This document shows positions 60,476 through 64,000 of a stretch of DNA of 64,000 nt, piece by piece; within the stretch, counting starts at the first letter, position 1; every line of letters begins with the position of its first letter. Under the pieces are notes generated by a model. It worked only from the letters and a program-made list of their open reading frames with translations, was not told the DNA's origin and made no database searches. This DNA is from Triops longicaudatus. Lineage: Eukaryota; Arthropoda; Branchiopoda; Notostraca; Triopsidae. The position numbers were made by a program, and so were the translations under genes. The stretch lies in contig JAGQDJ010000044.1 of the NCBI GenBank assembly GCA_022885665.1, forward strand, positions 632 through 64,631, written 5' to 3'.

Positions 60476-63400
60476 AAGGCTTTGGGGGCGGGAAAGCATG
60501 ATAACACTTTTCTTTTTCCAGACGTTGGGAGCGTTCGCCTTGCCCCTAGGGGCAATGGATGCTGCGAAAAAGAAAGGGGGAGCCGCCGCTGGCATTACTT
60601 CTTGGTCGCTTAAGAGTTTCCATTGGCTACAAAACAGCGCTATCGTGCCTCGCGTCTCCGTGACCAATGACTTTTTCTCCCACAACCATGGGAAGTAAAA
60701 GAAAGGGCCAGAAAAGAATGGAGGATGCGAAAGCTACGTGAAATGTCAAGTCTTGGGGGTCCGTGTTCGCATTTGCATACGATAAAGGGACATAAACCGA
60801 AAGCGATAGTCCAAGTTGAGGGGGAGGATTTAATGGTACTTGCGACCTGCATGCCTTTTTCAACAGGGAGAGGGTAAAGTACGAAGAAAACTAGAAGGGG
60901 GAAAAAGCGAAAGGCTAAGCGGATATTTGGTAGATGAAGCAGAAATGAACGCATTCTCTTTGCTAACTGACGATGTCTACTAGTCTCCGCGAAGGTTTGT
61001 TGAGCGTGTGTGTATGCTTTCGCTATCGGACCATCCCCTTTTCGGTAAGAGCGCGATGGCTTCCTCGGGTATATTGGATGCACCGAACGCAATTTTCCAT
61101 AGTGACAATCTGGGTAAGCAAGAAAGAATTATTTAGCCAACATAGGACACGTACTCTTTTCATGCGTACCCTCGCCTTTCGAATCACCAGGATCGTTTAT
61201 CCTCCCCCACCCACTGGGTCCTTTGTTCGGGAAAAAGCCCTGCCTACCTCCTGACCGATAGGCAATACTCTTACGATCCCCACCCAATTGTATACTGAGC
61301 TTTAACAGTGTTATTGTCGCGGTGAGAGCCAATGGCATCAAAGCTGCTCAGCTCTCCGTTCTTCACTCGTTCTAAATTCTTTAGCCGAATCCACTTTTTG
61401 AATGCAAAAAAATAACAAACATATAAAAGAAAATTAGCCGATTTCATTAATTTGATTTTCAGCAAAGGTTTTTCAGAAATATGTAGGACCTGTATTTTGA
61501 AAACCCAAAAAGCGCCATGGAAATTAAATGCTAGAAAAAGTTTAAAATGTTTTGAATAAAACTAAAAAGTTGGCAGTATAAATTGTATTTGACAATTTCT
61601 TTGCACGGTAGCCGAGGTTTTCGAAACAGCCGCGCTTGGCGCTAGCATATGCCGTGCAAAACGGACTAGCAGACGGAAAGGGCTTAGGTTGTGAATACAC
61701 CTGTCAAAACGAAAACAAAGAAAAGTTAGTGTTGGAAAGCTATCAGAAAATAGTCTGAACTGAAAAGTGTACACTGTATGGGGAAATCTTTCGAAGACTT
61801 GCAGAATTGACTTAGATTAGTTAGATCTTCATCAGCTCGAGAGTGTCAAAATGTGAGTATGCGTTTTTTTCCCTGCACGTTTCTGCGAGTGTTATCTTTC
61901 TGTGTATCCCTTTCTTTGAAGCTGCATGCTGGGTGTGATTGCGAATGGTTTGTTGGAAGGCTGTTGTACACTAGCTAAGTACCTCTTCGTACAGTATGAC
62001 CTTAATTTTTTTAGTAAAGTGATAAGCTTGGTGATGTGAGAGCTCTTATTCCCTAAGTAACCGGCAAAAATGTGACAGCAATTGCCTGTCGAATGAGCAA
62101 CACTGAGTGAATGACAATGAAAATAGCACCTTTCAGATATCTGCTGTCGTGTTTGGGTTTGTAGACTAGTTTCCCGCACGAACTTTCGTTTTGCGATTTA
62201 TTTCCTGCAGTTCTGCCTGGAAGCATTGTTGTTGCGTCAGCTAGATATTGCTGCTACGGAGCGCTTTCTTATTACATTTCCTAGGGCATTAAGCCATTCT
62301 TTCCAAACTTTGTTTGTATTTGAGTGCCTTTTTTAACATATGACCTGTTCTAGTTAAATTAGCCTGAGTGGCCGATAAGCAGAAATGAAGCAGAAGACTG
62401 TATTTTTTTTTAGTTACTGAGTAGATATCAAAATTCAGTATCCAACAACAGCGTCATTAGCAGTTTCTCTAAATTAAGCACAGTTCACCAACAGCATGGT
62501 GAGTTCAGCACATTCACAAATTCGCCGGTTTTTACGCGAATGTAAAATCTGGCTGAGTCTCTCCCTCAGAACAAATTTTGTGCTATCAAAATATTCAAAT
62601 AAAACAGAAAGCGACAGTATGGACAACAAAGCTTGGTATGAGCAGGAGTTACGCTGCTGAAAATAATAGTGCTGAGATTTTCTAAGATTTGTTCACCGAT
62701 TTCTCGAAAGTTTCTGAAAGTCCGCAAACTCTAACATACTTCCGAAGACTATGAGCGCTCAAGGTTTTAAACACATACAAAACTAGCCTACTCAATAAGT
62801 CATAGAAATACATCCGCCTCTTGTTGACAAATTATGTTGATATTATTTTTTGTACTAGTGCTTTGTACTACATCTCACTGTATTTTGGAAGTTCGGTTTA
62901 AAGGAAAATGAAACTATTCAGACACGTTTCCATTCATGTTTACGGAGCTCCTTTTACCCAAAGATCATCGTGTTTTGTAGACAATTGTTTGGTAAACTTG
63001 CACTATTCGTTGAGCTCCGGGATTGTTAACACTATGCGAATGCTTTTCCTTCGTATTGTATGCATATGAATATTGCATTTTATTAGTTCGCCCTTTTCAT
63101 AAATTCCGTAGTATAACGCTCCAGCGGATGAAGAAATAACTCTCGATAATAAAGTCATTAAAGCTTCAGCAAGCGAAGCATTACTATTACCCAAATAGGG
63201 TGTGCAACTGACTCCTACCTTATACTGTATAGCCTAGCTTTCACACCTAAGTTGGGTTAAACTGAATCTCATTAGCACGTTGTAGCCACGCTCATTCGAA
63301 AAAAAATTGTCATAGGCTTTGTCGTAGCTAGTAACTTTCCTACGTATAATTTGTGAAGTAGTCATTTGCATCATTAACTGGATCTCTCGATTGGTTCTTG

Positions 63401-64000
63401 CTAGGTTACCTGAAACAAAACTAGAGCTCTCTGTCTCTTACTCTCTTTGACAGGAGGTCTCTAATTGTACTATCCTGCTCTCAATGCCAATTATGAGGCT
63501 GGGTAAAAACTTGGAAAATGACGTGATGGGCTTCTTTCATACGCGTATCATGGGTAAGTGAAAGTTGCTCGCTCGTTGTTCCAACCTTAAGAACCATGAC
63601 ATGAGAAAGAGACAACTTCGTTTATCTCGCACTTCGGTAAATGAAGTTTTTAGGCAAATTAAGGAATGAGTCAGGTTCCCTCAAGTTTCCAGCATCTCTT
63701 CTAGCGCTGTTAAACAAAGGGTACGAAAGAAACGGACTCGCCTCTCATTTTCACCCGTTGGAGTGTTTCTTCCTTTTAGAGCGTAACTAGAGGACATAAA
63801 ATAGTCTTATTTTAGATTCCCGCTTCGTGACGAATTTATTACAACCACCTCGCTTTCAATTTGATGTTCATAAGTTCTTTTTATTTCTTTTCAATTTAAC
63901 TGTTAATGCGAAAACTGTATGACATAAATGCAATTACCGCCTTCCTGTAGTTCGTTTAGCTGATGAATGGAACTAAAGCTTTTGTTCAGTTGTGTAAATA
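60476..64000. other. Downstream non-coding region
   Basis: No supportable gene is seen. A good acceptor-like sequence (TTTTCTTTTTCCAG) ends near 60521 and is followed by a 16-bp palindrome (60540-60555) and a GC-rich short open frame. Donor-like sequences occur at about 61115 and 63554. POU octamers lie at 60771 and 63364. An exon of a neighbouring gene could exist here, but I cannot define one. Confidence 0.45.
60540..60555. repeat. 16-bp perfect palindrome TTGCCCCTAGGGGCAA
   Basis: A perfect dyad with no spacer, just upstream of an ATG (60554) that opens a short Lys/Gly/Ala-rich frame. The core CCCCTAGGGG is unusually GC-rich for this flank. Function is unknown. Confidence 0.75.

Overview
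This is eukaryotic nuclear DNA, about 41-42% GC. Genes are split by short GT-AG introns, mostly 46-75 nt, and there are no bacterial-type operons, CRISPR arrays or ribosomal RNA. The encoded proteins are animal ones: MICU1, RRP15 and BCL11 homologues. Compact introns, a lack of recognisable transposon coding sequence, and a very dense gene cluster beside a large developmental-gene territory suggest a small-genome invertebrate. An arthropod or another ecdysozoan is my guess, and I cannot fix the lineage from sequence alone.

Layout. From 0.8 to 6.2 kb lies a tight cluster of three housekeeping genes. (1) A MICU1 homologue on + has 11 coding exons and 497 aa. It carries an 18-nt in-frame microexon and one GC-AG intron. 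(2) A 293-aa WD40-type beta-propeller protein on + has 4 exons. (3) An RRP15 homologue on - has 4 exons and 299 aa, and is convergent with the WD40 gene. From 6.2 to 49.3 kb I find no supportable protein-coding gene. This roughly 43-kb tract holds short hairpins, palindromes, small tandem duplications, homopolymer runs, a GC-rich island near 40.6-40.9 kb and an apparent excess of the POU octamer ATTTGCAT. From 49.3 to 58.4 kb lie two large coding exons of a BCL11-family zinc-finger transcription factor on +, separated by a 5.8-kb intron. The short N-terminal exon expected from the family was not located. From 58.4 to 64 kb are the probable 3' UTR and further non-coding DNA.

The genes are not an obvious functional unit: they act in mitochondrial calcium uptake gating, an unassigned scaffold role, ribosome biogenesis, and transcription. 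The long gene-free flank is typical of cis-regulatory territory around a developmental transcription factor, and BCL11 is the likely target. The most notable observations are the MICU1 microexon, placed where vertebrates insert the muscle-specific MICU1.1 exon; the altered zinc-finger set of the BCL11 protein; and the clustered octamers and hairpins in the desert.
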